A DNA stretch of 64,000 nucleotides from positions 2,356,001 through 2,420,000 of the forward strand of contig JAKCOZ010000039.1 in NCBI GenBank assembly GCA_022605955.1, written 5' to 3'. A program made the position numbers and the translations under genes. Each line of letters begins with the position of its first letter. Position 1 is the first letter of the stretch. This DNA comes from Rallus limicola (Eukaryota; Chordata; Aves; Gruiformes; Rallidae). Below are positions 25,515 to 38,427 of the stretch, piece by piece. The notes under the pieces are model-generated. The model ran no database searches. It had not been told where the DNA came from and saw only the letters and a list, made by a program, of their open reading frames with translations.

Positions 25515-25935
25515 CATTTGGCTGAAGACATGAGGGAGCTGGGCTTGTTCAGCCTGGAGAAGAGAAGGCTGCAGGGGGACCTCATTGCAGCCTTCCAGTC
25601 CTTGAAGGGAGCATACAAACAGGAGGGGAATCAACTTTTTAAAAGGGCAGACAATGGCAGGACAAGGGGGAATGGATTAAAGCTAAAGGAAAGAAGGTTT
25701 AGATTGGATATTAGGGGGAAGTTCTTTACAGAGAGAGTAGCAAGGTGCTGGAACAGGCTGCCCAGAGAGGTGGTGGATGCCCCATCCCTGGAAGTGTTGG
25801 AGGCCAGGTTGGATGGGGCCCTGGGCAACCTTGCATAGATCTAGGGCTGAGATGGTACCCCTGCCTGTGGCAGGGGGGTTGGAGCTCTGTGATCCTTGGG
25901 GTCCCTTCCAACCCAGACCATTCTAAGATTTATAT
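25515..25935 (+). mobile_element. CR1 LINE, 5'-truncated, ORF2 C-terminus intact
   Basis: The plus-strand frame 25518-25838 encodes the CR1 ORF2 C-terminus ([36 protein letters not shown], then LEVLEARLDGALGNLA). It is followed by a 3' UTR ending GTCCCTTCCAACCCAGACCA and TTCTAAGATT. It lies antisense to VWA8 and shows no stop within the ORF2 portion, which suggests a relatively young insertion. Confidence 0.94.
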
Positions 25936-26137
25936 GAGAAAAAGTATCTGACAGAGAATCAATGTTCTTTAAATGAATTGCTTTACCCAGTGAAGACTTC
26001 TGGAGATGTGAACTTCTGGAGGTCTGCGGGTGCATGGCTTTCTAGCATTATGCTTCCCCATACTCAGATGCCTTGTTTCAAGGGGCAGTATAGATCTGCT
26101 GCACCTCACTGTGCTGAAATGAACCATGCAGCCCAGG

Positions 26138-26277
26138 AAAAGGTCACAGGCCTAACTTGTGCGTGTGGGGCTGGGGCAGCTCAGAACTGCAAACACCGTA
26201 CCTTGTAAAAGGTCACAGGCCTAACTTGTGCATGTGGGGCTGGGGCAGCTCAGAACTGCAAACACCGTACCTTGTAA
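26138..26277. repeat. 69-bp perfect-but-one tandem duplication
   Basis: There are two head-to-tail copies of a 69-bp unit (AAAAGGTCACAGGCCTAACT ... CACCGTACCTTGT) at 26138-26206 and 26207-26275. The only difference I see is G versus A at the GTGCGTG/GTGCATG position, a CpG-to-CpA change. Near identity points to a recent duplication or a polymorphic minisatellite. Confidence 0.93.
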
Positions 26278-28397
26278 CCCACTTCCTGGCCAGACAGCTC
26301 TGTCACCTGCTGCATTTCAAGTGCTTCAGGGTCTCGCAGAGGGCTGCAGAATGCCAACATTTCAAATGAGGCTACTGCAAACTTACAAACTTCTGCACTG
26401 AATATGTTTTTCGTAATTCACAGGGTTTGTACCGACAGTTGTTGAAGAGATGAGGAACATCGCTGTTAGTAGCTCACCGATGCCCTCATGTGGTCAGAGA
26501 AACCAGCTGGTCTAAGGTAGAAAATGCAGAACCGAGGGTGCTGGGGGTAGGACTTAGCCACTCTTGCTAAAGGTCATGCTTCTATCTGGAATCAGAATCC
26601 GAAGCTTTGCCCAACTCACTAATAACATCAGGAGGAGAATGGATTTTTGTTAAAAAAAAAAAAAAGTAAAATGGCACTTTTAAAAAAGAAAGAAAAAAAT
26701 TGAAAAATTGTTGATGTTAAAGTAGATATTGAGCAGTAAAAATAAGTAAGTTTGGATCACTGAAACTCCTGAATCAATTATTCTTTGGATAAACATCCTA
26801 CAAAAAAAAAAAATTAATCAGATGGCCTTGCATTACCCTAAATTTTCAAGTACAAATTACAGCTTTGGGAAATCAAAAGAAAAAAAATAATGCATTCACT
26901 AAACCAAAAAATATTAATATACCTAAAGAGTGAATAACTCATTGCAGAGTTGTGTGTGATTAATTGAGTGGAATAAAAACAGAATAAAGCAGACAATTCA
27001 AGGGAGGGAGATGATCATCACCCAAAGATGGCAGGGAAATCAACGACACATGGGTTTTCTGGTCTCAGCCCAAACGACAGAGAGGGGCATAAAGGAAACT
27101 CCTGTTTCTAAGAATCCATTTCCTTAAACCTGTACGTAATGCCTTGCACACCGAGGATGGGATTCAGATCCAGACTGCCTTGTTCATTAAGTACAACACA
27201 CTGCTGCTTCTTTTGCTCTAATCCAGTCTCAAAAGGAAGCTCGGTATAGGGCATACCTGACCATGTGTGTAAATGTTTATCTCCTGATACTCCATCAAGG
27301 CTCAAGGAAGGTTATGTGTTGTTTAGAGAGCACAGCTTTAGCTGATGAAATTGTAGGAAAGAAAAGAAAACCCCCTGCAAACAAGCTAAAATTTTAATAA
27401 GACAGGTTTATCAATGAACTCCCATGAGTTAGGTGAATTTGAAGCATTTTTTCAAAGGGTTTAGCCATTAATAAACCAAGACACAAATGCTGTGAAAATG
27501 GCTATTAAGAGTTTGCAGGACTCTGGATCTTTTTGCTATTAATGTTTTATTTCCATAACAAATTTGGGTGATTCCCAAAAAGCTTTAAGGAAGGTACCTG
27601 TATCATCCTAGGAAAACTCAAGGGCAGCTACACAACATTTCTTTGGTTTTATAACAACACTATGAAGGAATAAAACAAATTCATTAAGTCAGGACTAAAA
27701 GCACTACTACATATCAGCCACTTTCCCCTTGCCCTTATACTGGCTATGCAGTGCTGAAGTCAAATCACAAAGGTTGTTAATAACCATGATGTTTCTTTTT
27801 CTTTCTTTTTTGTTTTCTTTCTAAATTCCTCTGCAGATTTTACAAGACAATATCTTGTATACAGTATCATCCTGCCTTTCTGATGATCTCCACGTATGTC
27901 ATGATTGCTCTGAACCTCTCACTGTTGCAACTGGAGGTCAGTCCAGCTGTGTCCGCCCTCTCCATTCTAAGAGATCAAAGTGTGTCTGGGGAAAGGAGGC
28001 TGTGAATGCATCCAGAGAAAGTTCTCATTTTTTGAGTGTGGGTAGGTGCCTCAGCTACTTTCTAACTCTAGATCAGGCACACACCACCTGCAAAAGCAGG
28101 ACAATGGCTGGGCTTTGTGCCAACTGATCTTTTAACCAGCTGAATACAGACAAGGACCTGACAAAAAGGAGGGAGAAGTACTATTGCATTCCTCATGGCT
28201 AAGTGTATGTGTAGCACAGGGTTCACAACATCTTTTTCCTAAATTGCTCTAAAATTTTCTAAAATTTTCTAAACCCACTTCATTACAAAATATACTCCCT
28301 GAGGGATTTGGTACCTGTAAAGTTAGGACAATCCCAAGTAATTCTATTTCAAGAGACTCAATGACCAGGTATGACATCTGGGCCAAAAAATGAACTC

Positions 28398-28462
28398 GTG
28401 TGTGTGTATCAGCGTGTTTGCCATACATAAATATATGTGTGTGTAAAAATATATATATGTGC
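28398..28462. repeat. TG/TA-rich simple-sequence patch
   Basis: This is a mixture of (GT)n and (AT)n runs (GTGTGTGTATC, then ATATATGTGTGTGT and ATATATATATGTGCACAC). It is an impure microsatellite that is likely length-variable. Confidence 0.75.
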
Positions 28463-30144
28463 ACACAACTAAGTGTGTATACCTACTTATATATGTAAAT
28501 AAAATGGTGCCCTGTTTTTTAATAAGATTGTGTTTTTTCTAACTTCAACAGCAAGTCTGCCATTGTTGGCATTGTGAATACTTAAAATACACTGTGACTC
28601 CAGTTCAACAGAGACTTGACCTGAAATCTGGGTAGGATAGGAGTGCATTTTAAATATATTTCTAATGATGGACCTGGCATCCCAGAATAGTTAGTTTGCC
28701 TTTGCCCTCATCAGATCTAAAGGTTAAGTGCTGGACTGCAAAAGAAAGTCTGAATCTCAGGAGCTACTACTGAATGCTGCTGAACTCATCAAAATGCTGG
28801 TTCTAGAAAAAAAGCCATTGCATGATGGATGATTTGAGCATTTCAGACACATGAAAAACCACCCTTAATTTTTTTAGCTACTGGTGATGAACACACATAT
28901 GTTGCTCTTTTAGGTTACTGACATGAACCATATGTTCACATCTAGCTCTTCACAGGACACAGAATAACTTATGTGTTCTGTTATCATTTTTGAGTGCTGT
29001 GATAAGACCGTGAAGACATCCATTTCACTCAGAGAAAAACATCTACTTATCGCATTTCTGGAGTTCTGCTGAATGTCTACACTCAGCTATGCATGCTTCA
29101 ACCTTGAGCTACCCAGAGTTGACATTTGTTTTCTTAGGTGGCTGCACTGCATTTATATGCAATTTTTTGCCCAATTTAAGGCATGTTCATACACATTGCA
29201 GCATTCAAGGACATTCAAGCCACTCAGCTTGACAGCATGGGTTTATATATCCTTATGGGTGCATACTGCCTTTATCCCACCACTTACTCTGCAGTGTGGA
29301 CATACAGTGTGCACTTGAACAAGTGACCTGCCTGCCTTATTTCCTCTTCTGGAAAGCAATGCTAGTGCTTACTGGCTCCAGATACTGCAGGAATTACGTA
29401 TTTCAATGTTTAGGGGTGTCTAAAGGGTAACAGTTATGGATGGATGAAGTAATTTTTTCCCTTCTCTGTTTAGCTAGTTACAATGATTCATAATTTGTGG
29501 AAACACTGTACCAGTAAAATGTCAACAAGTCACAGCAAAAACCAGAACACCATCCCTATACTGCTACTCAGAAAAGGAATTGCAATTTAAGATAAAAACA
29601 TTCATTTTTGACAGGAAACTATTCTCTCAGTCAGTTCCCCAGTGGAGATAATCTTGAATAAAATCTCCCAAACCTTAATCTAAAGCCTTCCCTATTCATA
29701 GATATATTTCATTCAGTTCTTTTTTTAGTTCCAAGGCTTGAAATGTACCCAAAATATATCCAAGTCATGCTGAGTGGTCCACTTCTAGGAGCAATTCTAA
29801 CAGAATGAATCTGGGCCAGAATGAATTTCTACACACTACTGCAGAACTGTCCCTGGTGCCTTTGGTGTTCAAACAACTGCTGAGAAGCAAGGAAACAGGT
29901 ATTTTTTTCTGGATTCATTCCACTAGCTCAGTTTTGTGATGCTGTGAATTCTAACATGACTTAACTGTTGGCTTCTTGCTAGAAAATAGAAAGACCGGGT
30001 CAAGTCACAATAGAAAAGGGGGGATAAAAATGGGAGAGAACATTTCCAGGCTGCTTCATGTCTTTCAAATAAAGGACCGCTCCCAATAAATGGACTATTA
30101 CCAACAGACACGATGTGAATGGTCTTCAGTGTTGAAATGTTTTT

Positions 30145-30494
30145 GAACCAGGTGGGCAGAAACCTGCCCTAAGCCACTGGGAGGGGGGAGGAGGGAGGAA
30201 GGAGAGAAATTCGGAGATAAGCTGAAACCAGGAAGAAGGGAGGGGTGGGGGAGAGTATTTTAAGATTTGGGTTTATTTCTCATTATCCTACACTGTTTTG
30301 ATTTGGTAATAAATTAGAGTATTAATTTTTTTCTAAGTCAAGTCTATTTTGGCTGTGATAGTAACTGCTGAATCCCTCCCTGTCCTGATCTTGACCTTTG
30401 GGCCTTTTGTTCTATCTTCTCTCTCCTGTCCAACTGAGGAGGGGAGTGATAGAGTGGCTTTGGTGGGCACCTGTAGCCAGGGTCAACCCACTAG
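30145..30494 (+). mobile_element. LTR family A, 3' fragment
   Basis: This matches the 3' half of the 34838 LTR: a GGGAGG-rich tract, TATTTTAAGATTTGGGTTTA, an AATAAA at 30308-30313, then AGTGGCTTTGGTGGGCACCT and GGGTCAACCCACTAGA at the end. The 5' half is absent or too diverged to see. It is antisense to VWA8. Confidence 0.85.
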
Positions 30495-31150
30495 ACCTTA
30501 GCAAAATACGCCCCTAATAAATCTCAGATTATAACAATGTTGTTTGGTTAGTTGGGTTTTTTAATGAATTTGATCACTCCTTTGGACAGTCTTGGTGCTG
30601 ATGCAACAAGAGAGTATCCTCACCTTTGAGATGTCATTTTGCATGTTGATCTTACCAAATCAAGACTGCATAAGGTTGCAAAAAAAGTTGTGATTTAATT
30701 ATGAGGCTTTTATATAATTAATTACAAGTCAACTCTTGTAATCTTTGATCAAACATAGTTTTATGCATGAAACAGATTGGGTTATGTCCTGGGACTTTAG
30801 AAAACAGTAACATTCTGAGTGTAATCTTTATATACTGTAAAACATTCTGGGCAAAACTTTACAGCAACAGAACATTAAGTGGAATGAATACATAAATAAA
30901 TGGTTTTGCTGATAATCATGCATAAATAAAAAAAGATTTTAGTGAAGATTTCAGATGCCTAAGGGACATGGTGCTTTACCGTCTATTAAAACACCTCTAA
31001 ATGAGGAACCTTTTAATCATTTAATGTAAGCATTATACTCTACCTAAGAGACATATGAGTAAATGTTTACTGAAAAATTACAGCCCAACTATATCAGAAT
31101 GTAATCAATGGGGTTTATTTTTTTCTATTTATTTTTTATCAGTAACCCTT

Positions 31151-32289
31151 TGTTGTAGCTTTGTGTGTCTGGGTTCTGGTGAAGGAGGGGGTGCTGCAGG
31201 GGTGGCTGCTGCAAGAAGCAGCCAGAAGCTCTCTGCAGGCCTGACAGAGCGAACACCAGCCGGCTCAAGGCCAGAGTCGTTTCTGACTGAAGCCAAACCT
31301 GTCAGAGACAGTCACAGTGCCTCTGGGAATCACATTTAGGAGAAAAAAAACACAAGCAGCTGCTTTTTGCCATGAGAGAGGGGATAGACGTCCCTGCAGC
31401 CTGTGGAGAAACCTGTTGTGGACTGGGTGTCCCCCACAGCCCACGAAAAAGGCTGAGACCCCACATGCAGACCATGGAGAGGCCCCATGCTGGAACAGTT
31501 GGAGACATAGAAGAGATGTTGTGACCCATGTTGGAGCCTCTGCCAGCACTTGCAGCCCGTGGAGAGAGACAGAGACACAGAGATGAGCGAGACAGAGAGA
31601 GATCCACACCAGATCAGGTTTTCTGGGGTGGGGGTGGGTGTCCTTGTGACCCTGTGGAGGACCAGGCTGGAGCAGTCTGAGCCTGAGAGACTGAGAGACA
31701 TTCTATGATTTATGACTGCACCCCATAGCAGTGACCCACGCTGGGGCAGCTGGTGAAGAGCTGAAGCCCTGTGGCAAAGGACTCACGTTGGAGATGTTCA
31801 TGGAGGACTGTCTCCTGTGGGTGGGACCCATGGTGCAGCAAGGGAAGAGTGTGAGAAATGTCCCCCCTGCCCTGGCTAAGAAGGAAAACATCTCTTGAGG
31901 AAGTGATCAAAACCCCCACTCCCTGCCCCTCCCCGTGACACAATTGGAGGGCAGGTGAGGGGAGAAGGGAGGCGAAATCATGACTAAAATGAAGTCTGCT
32001 CAGAAGGGACGGGAGGGGGGTAGATGCTTTAAGATCTGGTCACACTTCTCATTACCCGACTCTGGTCTCACTGTGTGTGCAGTGCAGTGTAATAAATTAC
32101 AGAGTTTTCTTTCCTTTATTTTGTGTTGAGTCTGTTTTTGCCTGTGCCACTAATTGCAGAGTGATCTCTCCCTGTCCTGACCTTGACTCCTAAGCCTCTC
32201 AATATATATTTTTTCTTCTGTTCAGCTGAAAAGAGGGATAGAGCAACTTTGGTGGGCATCTGGCCTCCTGCCAGGGTCAAACCACCACA
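31151..32289 (+). mobile_element. LTR family A, long variant, probable solo LTR
   Basis: This is an LTR of about 1.1 kb. It starts TGTTGTAGCTTTGTGTGTCT, has the GGTGGCTGCTGCAAGAAGCA block, an extra middle section of about 500 bp absent from the 34838 copy, TGCTTTAAGATCTGGTCACA, an AATAAA at 32091-32096, and ends CAGGGTCAAACCACCACA. The flanks CCCTT (31146-31150) and CCCTA (32290-32294) resemble a 5-bp target-site duplication with one change. No gag/pol/env-like frames lie next to it. Confidence 0.85.
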
Positions 32290-34837
32290 CCCTACTCTCA
32301 GGAAACTTTCAGGGCATGATTTTAAAAATAAATTGTCTTCCAAATTCTTTTCAGGTATTTCATAATGAAGTGACCTTCTTTAGAAATATCAAACAGTGAA
32401 AAAACTCAATGATTTTTGGATTTCATTGGAGCTTAAGAAAATCCAGTATTTTTATTATACTGTAGGCATCCAATTTAATAATTTCAGAATTCCTTACTCA
32501 TATTTTTAATTTAAAACTGCAATAAATGAAGAAAATTTCAGACCTGCCTATATAAATACTAGTTTATGTAAACATAAACTGTATTTCCAGGAACTATTTT
32601 TGTAGTCTCAAGAATTCAGAAGTTTGCACTCTGCTGAGTGTTATCAACAACACAAAGCAAATGTTGACTATTTTGAAGACTGCCAAGACATTATATCAAG
32701 GGAGCTTAATTACTGATTGTAAGTGGAACAGCTGTTTGTTTTCCTTGGTTTCATTGCTTATGTACATACAGCCTGTTTCTGAGATCTAATATGTTTGTGA
32801 AAGCTAAAATACAGCCCTAGAAGACAGTACCGATAATTCCAACTGAAGCCTTGTTGAAGATTTGTTTCCACTTCTAGGTTTTTTAATCTATATTTCTACT
32901 GAAAGCCCTTTAATCTCTTTTCTCTCAAAATTCAGGGAGTTTCAGAGAAATTATGGGTGTTTTTGTGCAACAGCAGTTCCTAACCACCTAGGCAGGGCTC
33001 ATGTTGGTCTAAGAACATCCCCATGAAGGGCTATTAAGATTTGCTAAGCCTATAGTAGTTTTGTGGGATGCATAAAAGGCAGCTTTTAGGGAAGGGGAAA
33101 TTGGGGCTGGCTAGTGATATGTGGAACAGCGACACCTTCCTTAAGTGAACTTCTGCTACAAGATGATCTGGAACCATAGGTTTAGTCAAGGAATTTGAGA
33201 TATCTCATTAGACTGCAATATACTTAACATGAGTATGACCATGAAACATTATACAAAAGAAGGTGATTTTCATACACTTGAATGAACAGATCAACACTGG
33301 CTGCAAAGCATCTCCAACTCTGTAAAAACAGGTATCAGGAAATAGCTTTCTGAGCAAAAGAACAGGGAACACTGAAGTTCTCACTATGCTTCCCTTACAC
33401 AGGAATCTACAGGAATATGTTTCTAGGCTAACATTATTCTCTCATTTCCAGAAATTAAACTCTTAAAAAAGTACTGCTTTTGTCTAAGTCCATTGAAAAA
33501 ATGAGTTAAGTAGGAAAAGTGAAGGCCCTCATCTCCAAACATCAAAGCACAGAGTTTATACAGTAACTACAGATTTATTACCTTTTTGAGATGTACATAA
33601 AACAAAAGATTTAATATATTTCTTATTGCTCTGTAAAACCTTTGCAAACAAAGTTTCTTAGGTCTCTTTATCTTTCTATTTAAAGCAGAGTGTGCACAAG
33701 TAGAGAAACGGTAGTTAAGGATAATCATGCAAATCTGAAGATCACGTAGGAGGCTCGTTTCTGCCCTGTAGCTCAAATCAAACAGTAAGCCATTTTGTGT
33801 TCTGACAAACCACTGACTTGAGCTATATGCACTGCATTGACAGAGGAAAGAAGATACTCTAAGAAGACTTGACTCTGTAATGTGCCTACTAATTAGAGAA
33901 GCAGACTGTCAGGAGAGAGAAATTCAACAGCAGATCTTGAAAATTGCTTTGTGACTGTGGGAAACCTTCCCAGCCTTTTTAAAAAATGGTTACTTGACAT
34001 GACTAGTTAAATGACTTAGAATTTTTTGATAATATGTACTTTCCAAGCCTGTATTCTCTAATATTTAGTTGACTATGATTGACAGTACAGTAATAGTGTT
34101 GAATTAAATTCAAATTTATCAAAATATATTAAAAAAAAAAAGAGGGGAGGATAACTATTAAATCAAGTAAAACTCCTGGAGCTCTTAATCTCTACCAGTC
34201 AACGTGATCTGTGGATGAAACTGGGCTGGAGCAAACTGACTATCTGACCATAAGATGGTGCTGGTGCTACTGTGTTGGTAATAAAGATGGCACTGGTAGA
34301 GCAACAAGCAACCACACAAAGGTGCTAAGGGGTAGCAGTATCCTTTTCTCATGACATTTAAAGGCATTTGTTGAGGTCCAATAAACAGAAGATGAGTTGA
34401 TGTGAGATCTTGTAGAAAGGGAGCTCAGAAAGGGAAAAGAAAGCAAAAGAGCTCTATTTTCTGCTTAATAAAGCTGACTCACACGCCTTGTTTTCCCATT
34501 CTAATGTAGTGTGGAACTGGTAACAGAAATGAATGAAACAGCAGTAACTGCAATGGTAGACAGAGATAGGATCTTCCTGGTCAAAAGTGAGAAGTTCTCC
34601 TAAAGCAGACTCTAGCTCTCTGCAGTAAAGTGAGACCTTCTCCAGTCACTAACAGAAATTACAGAGGTGATTGAAAAGCCCTGAATTTTCCCTCTGTGTT
34701 GCACAGGTGATCACACATGTTAGTCAGTACATGAACAGTCGTGCCTACATACACTGTACACTCATACACCTGTATGTGCAGTATAGTTTCAACATCTATA
34801 TAAATCATCTACCTGAGAACATGGCTATATGGAGACC

Positions 34838-35470
34838 TGTTTTAGGTTTGTATGGCAAGGTTTAGGTAGTGAGGGGGTGGCAGAGAGGGATGGTTGCAGG
34901 GGTGGCTTTGGCAGGAAGCTGCTAGAAGCTTCCCCTAGATTCAAGAGGACCAATACCAGCCAGCTCCACCTTGGACACACTGCTGGCCAAGGCCGAGCCT
35001 GTTAGCTACAGTGGTAGTGCTTCAGTGTAACATATTTAAGAAGGAAAAAATGATAACACATTTAAGAAGCAGGGGAAGAGTGTGAAGAATCTTCCCTCTG
35101 AAGAGGAAGGAGCAGCAGAGACAATGTGTGATGAACTCACCGAACCTCCCATTCCCCATCTCCCTGGGCCACTTGAGGGGGGAAGGAGGGAGAGAAATCA
35201 TGAATAAAGTTATGGGGTGGGGGGAGGTATTTTAAGATTTGGTTTTATTTCTCATTATCCTATTCTGTTTTGATTGGGTCATAAATTAGATAAATTTTAT
35301 TCCTTGTTGAATGTTTTGCCCGTGATGGTAATTGGTGAGTGATCACTCCTTGTCCTTATCTCAACCTATGAGGTTTTCATTCTATCTTTTCTCCCCTGAC
35401 CAGCTGAGAAGGGCAGTGACAGAGTGGCTTTGGAGGGCACCTGGCCTCCAGCCAGGGCCAACCCATCACA
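34838..35470 (+). mobile_element. LTR family A, short variant, probable solo LTR
   Basis: This is a 633-bp LTR from TGTTTTAGGTTTGTATGGCA to CCAGGGCCAACCCATCACA. It has TATTTTAAGATTTGGTTTTA as a likely promoter region and an A/T-rich AATTAGATAAA stretch as a degraded poly(A) region. The flanks AGACC (34833-34837) and AGACT (35471-35475) fit a 5-bp target-site duplication with one difference. There is no internal retroviral sequence on either side. It lies about 510 bp from VWA8 exon 11, in antisense. Confidence 0.87.
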
Positions 35471-35981
35471 AGACTCTTGAAACTCTGCTCAGTTGGGGGA
35501 ATTTTCAGAATTAGCCAAAGGCACCACTGTGAACTCAAAGCATCTTCCACCTTTGTTTCAAGTTTCTTTTCCAAAGTACAAACCATCATTTTTCCCAAGT
35601 ATTTGAACTCTTGGAAAAGTACACACTTTCCTTAAAAATTAATTTCATTATTCTATATTTTAAAAGTTGCAGTTAAAAATCAGCAGGAGACAAAGAATTA
35701 ATTTGCATTCAAATGTACTGGAATTTGGCAAAAATACAAACGCTGCAAGAGAAAGAGACTGTCAGTACCTGTAATTACAAGGGTCACAAGTAAGCTTCCT
35801 AATTAAGCTACTGTGTCTTTTTTTTTTCCCAGTGAAGATGCCTATTCAACTTTCTTGCAGGCATATTTCTACTTATTTGTGTTTTTCAACACAGCTCTCC
35901 CTCCACCCCTCTTCCCACCTGAAAACTCATTTGCAACTCATTTTGTTAGTTGTTTTTCACTTCAGCTTTGTGAAGTCCTAC

Positions 35982-36186
35982 CTGCACTGGACGACCATCT
36001 TCTTGGCCAATCATGTTCCTCCAGTCCTGCAGGGATCTCTGGAGGCTCTCCAGGCCGGTCTCCCACAGCCTCACACCGCCTCCCATGTCCACAGTAACCA
36101 AACCTACTTTGCCCAGCGGGGCCAACAGGGCATCGGCGTCCGAGATCTTAGACAGCCAAGAGGTATATGGGGAGATAGATTGTGAT
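35982..36186 (-). CDS. VWA8: VWA8 local exon 11 (WD-like blade)
   Basis: This exon is 205 nt: one base finishing Arg, then 68 codons. The acceptor is TTCTTTTTCAG and the donor is GTAGGA. The order is SQSISPYTSWLSKISDADA, then LLAPLGKVGLVTVDMGGGVR, then LWETGLESLQRSLQDW, RNMIGQEDG and PVQ. The VTVDMGGGVRLWETG strand closely resembles a WD40-type blade. The helical LQRSLQDWRNMIG segment then leads out of the beta region. The exon is GC-rich relative to its introns. It precedes the 20.9-kb intron, and its phase-0 end joins ITIQRDSG of exon 12. Confidence 0.97.
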
Positions 36187-38345
36187 CTGAAAAAGAAGAA
36201 TTTAGGTGTTTTCTCTTGAAGCTGCAATTAAAAAGAGGGTATTTCTGTAGTTAATGTGACAATAAATGAAATTACACCCTCGTTCCACAAGAGGCTGTAG
36301 TTAAGCCCCTGCAGACCCACTATTTCATTGGAAACATTCCACCCACTGACACTGAATAAGACCAAAAGGTACTTGTCATTATAAAAAGTAGCATTGGTCT
36401 CTTCAGCCAAGTAGCAGGAGATAGGACAAGGGGAAATGGCACAAAGCTGCACCAGGGCAAGGTCAGATTAGCTATTAGAAAAAAAAAATTACTGAAAGGG
36501 TTGTCAAAGCCTGGAAGAGGCTGCCCAGGGAGGGGGTTGAGTCACCTTCCCTGGATGTATTTAAAAAAAGGGTAGATGAGGTACTTAGGGATATGGTTTA
36601 GCTTAGGACGGGAATGGTTGGACTTGATGATCTTAAAGGTCTTTTCCAACCTTGTGATTCTGTGATAAAAGACCAGGCTGAAAGGGAATGTATCTCACTA
36701 CTATATCTCACCCAACTGAAAAGATTCAGTCTTGGAAAAAAATCAATTAAAAAAATATGAAAAAATTTAAATTGTGTTATAGAAAAATAGAAAACTACTG
36801 AAGAAATAGGGGAGACCATACCTGGGCACTGAAGGAAATACCTAACAACTTAGAGTAGTACCTTTCTCTGGTGCTTCAATAAAACATGAAGATTTAAACA
36901 CCCATTTTAAGGTGGCACAACTTTATGCACAGAGTATCTCAGCACCATTTTAAACAGTCAACACACAGACAAAAATTTACTGCTGAAACTGAGGGCCTAA
37001 TAGCTGTGTAATATCAAGGGAAATTTAGATAAATTATGAAAGATTTTTTCCCATCTTTTCAGTACTTTTAATACCATGCATTATGACTTGGCAACCTGCA
37101 CTAATGCTACAATCAATAATTTCTGAAGACAAAAGAAGCAGTTAACACCTATTCCTCTAACAATGACTGAAGTCTCCATGTACTAATTCAACTGAATGAG
37201 GGTTGATTAGGCTAACTATGCCTGAAGGAGGAAAGGTTTTTAGATTTATGCACAGAACTATTCATATATATATGAACAGTCTATTTATTAGTTTTAGTAG
37301 AATAAGTTTTTAAATCTGGACTTCTCAGATTTGCCATAACTTAATATAAGGATTTATGCTATTTAAGGGTCATGATGTTGAAGTTTGGTTTTGTAATTTT
37401 TTAATTTCTTATAAAATCCTGGTGTAAAATACAGTGTGACTTACTACTATTTCTGTGTTAATACTTTACCCTTTCTAATGACAGTGTAAGATGTAGGCCA
37501 ATGGATCAATTCTAAAATGGTGAACAGTCCAAAATTAATTCTCTATTAACTCAAAAATTCCACAGAGTATTCATGAAGCAGAATTAATTTAAATGAGAAT
37601 CAATTAATAGTGTCAAACCCAAAATCAAATGCATATACTATGTATCCATGATGTATTGGTTTCATACATGCACTATTTAAACTTGCAAGGGTAGGAGACT
37701 GCTATTTAAAACAAAAAAAAACCCCAACCCTTTATTATTATTGCAGTAGAAAATGTCAATTTGTAATCAAAATATCTGTTTATATAAAAAAAAATTGCAA
37801 ATATGGTCTACAATGGTGAGAGACAGATGTTAAAACCATACATAAAACATAAAATATGGCTATTTTAGTGTGTCACACATGAAACTTGTGTATCACACAA
37901 GATACTTGTGAAGGAATGTGCATTTTCCAAAGGGAGAACCAAAACACAGTGAAGCTTAAGTTATGTTCAAGGTGAGCTTTATAATGAACTAGAATTTACT
38001 TCCTGATTTCCTAACACCTAGGACTGAATCATTTTGCTTATCTTTGTTAGACCCTAAGGATGAAGAAAATAAAAATAGCAAAACAAAATCAAAGAAGATA
38101 GAGAATAAAGCTGGTGAAAGAGCAAAGGGAGTGAAAATCAGAAGATAAAGCTAAACTTCATATTTACTAGTTAATTACTACATTTTCACTCATACCACCT
38201 AGTAAAGTTGACATATGCTACAACAGTTGCAGAATTTTTCACACTAAGTATGAATTATTTGCTTATCCTGAAGCAGTAACAGACACTAAATTCTCTTTGT
38301 TCTTCCTGTAAGACAGAGGCTGCTCTAATCAATAAAATCAGTTAC
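36187..38345 (-). other. VWA8 intron between local exons 10 and 11
   Basis: This 2,159-nt intron contains one CR1 3' fragment on the plus strand (36385-36668). The rest is AT-rich with nothing recognised. Confidence 0.88.
36385..36668 (+). mobile_element. CR1 LINE, short 3' fragment
   Basis: This is about 280 bp of CR1 ORF2 C-terminus and 3' UTR on the plus strand, ending GGTCTTTTCCAACCTTGTGA and TTCTGTGAT. It lies 200 nt from VWA8 exon 11 in the adjoining intron and does not touch the splice sites. Confidence 0.93.
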
Positions 38346-38427
38346 CTAGGAATAGCAATGTATTTTATTTTCTTTGAGTTAAGATCTGTTACTTCCAAGT
38401 ATCCAGCAGCTGGTGGAGGAGTGACAT
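38346..38427 (-). CDS. VWA8: VWA8 local exon 10
   Basis: This exon is 82 nt: two bases completing Asp, 26 codons, and AG of a split Arg codon. The acceptor is GTTTATTTTCAG and the donor is GTAACT. The peptide VTPPPAAGYLEVTDLNSKK continues to IKYIAIP. GYLEVTDL followed by a short basic turn and KYIxIP is a VWA8 landmark and reads as two beta strands. It stands alone between a 6.7-kb and a 2.2-kb intron. Confidence 0.96.

Larger units (their letters stand above)
15085..35981 (-). other. VWA8 20.9-kb intron between local exons 11 and 12
   Basis: This is the longest intron and the main repeat store: CR1 copies at 20395, 22241, 23953 and 25515, LTR pieces at 30145, 31151 and 34838, a 69-bp tandem duplication at 26138-26277, a G4-type motif at 19135-19158 and a TG/TA-rich patch near 28400-28460. 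The stretches 15085-19100, 26280-28240, 28500-30140 and 32290-34830 show no recognisable features beyond chance short open frames. No exon with matching phase (0 to 0) was found inside, and the flanking exons join correctly without one. Confidence 0.87.

Noticed and set aside
26157..26369. 70-codon plus-strand frame with a repeated peptide
   Set aside because: It is open only because the 69-bp tandem unit is a multiple of three without stops. There is no splice or coding context.
30171..30260. GGGAGG-rich tract as a G-quadruplex
   Set aside because: There are only three clean G-runs close together. It is explained as the purine-rich part of the family A LTR.
31265..31943. Cluster of 60-120-codon frames on both strands
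   Set aside because: They all fall inside the long family A LTR, overlap one another in several frames and lack any recognisable domain.
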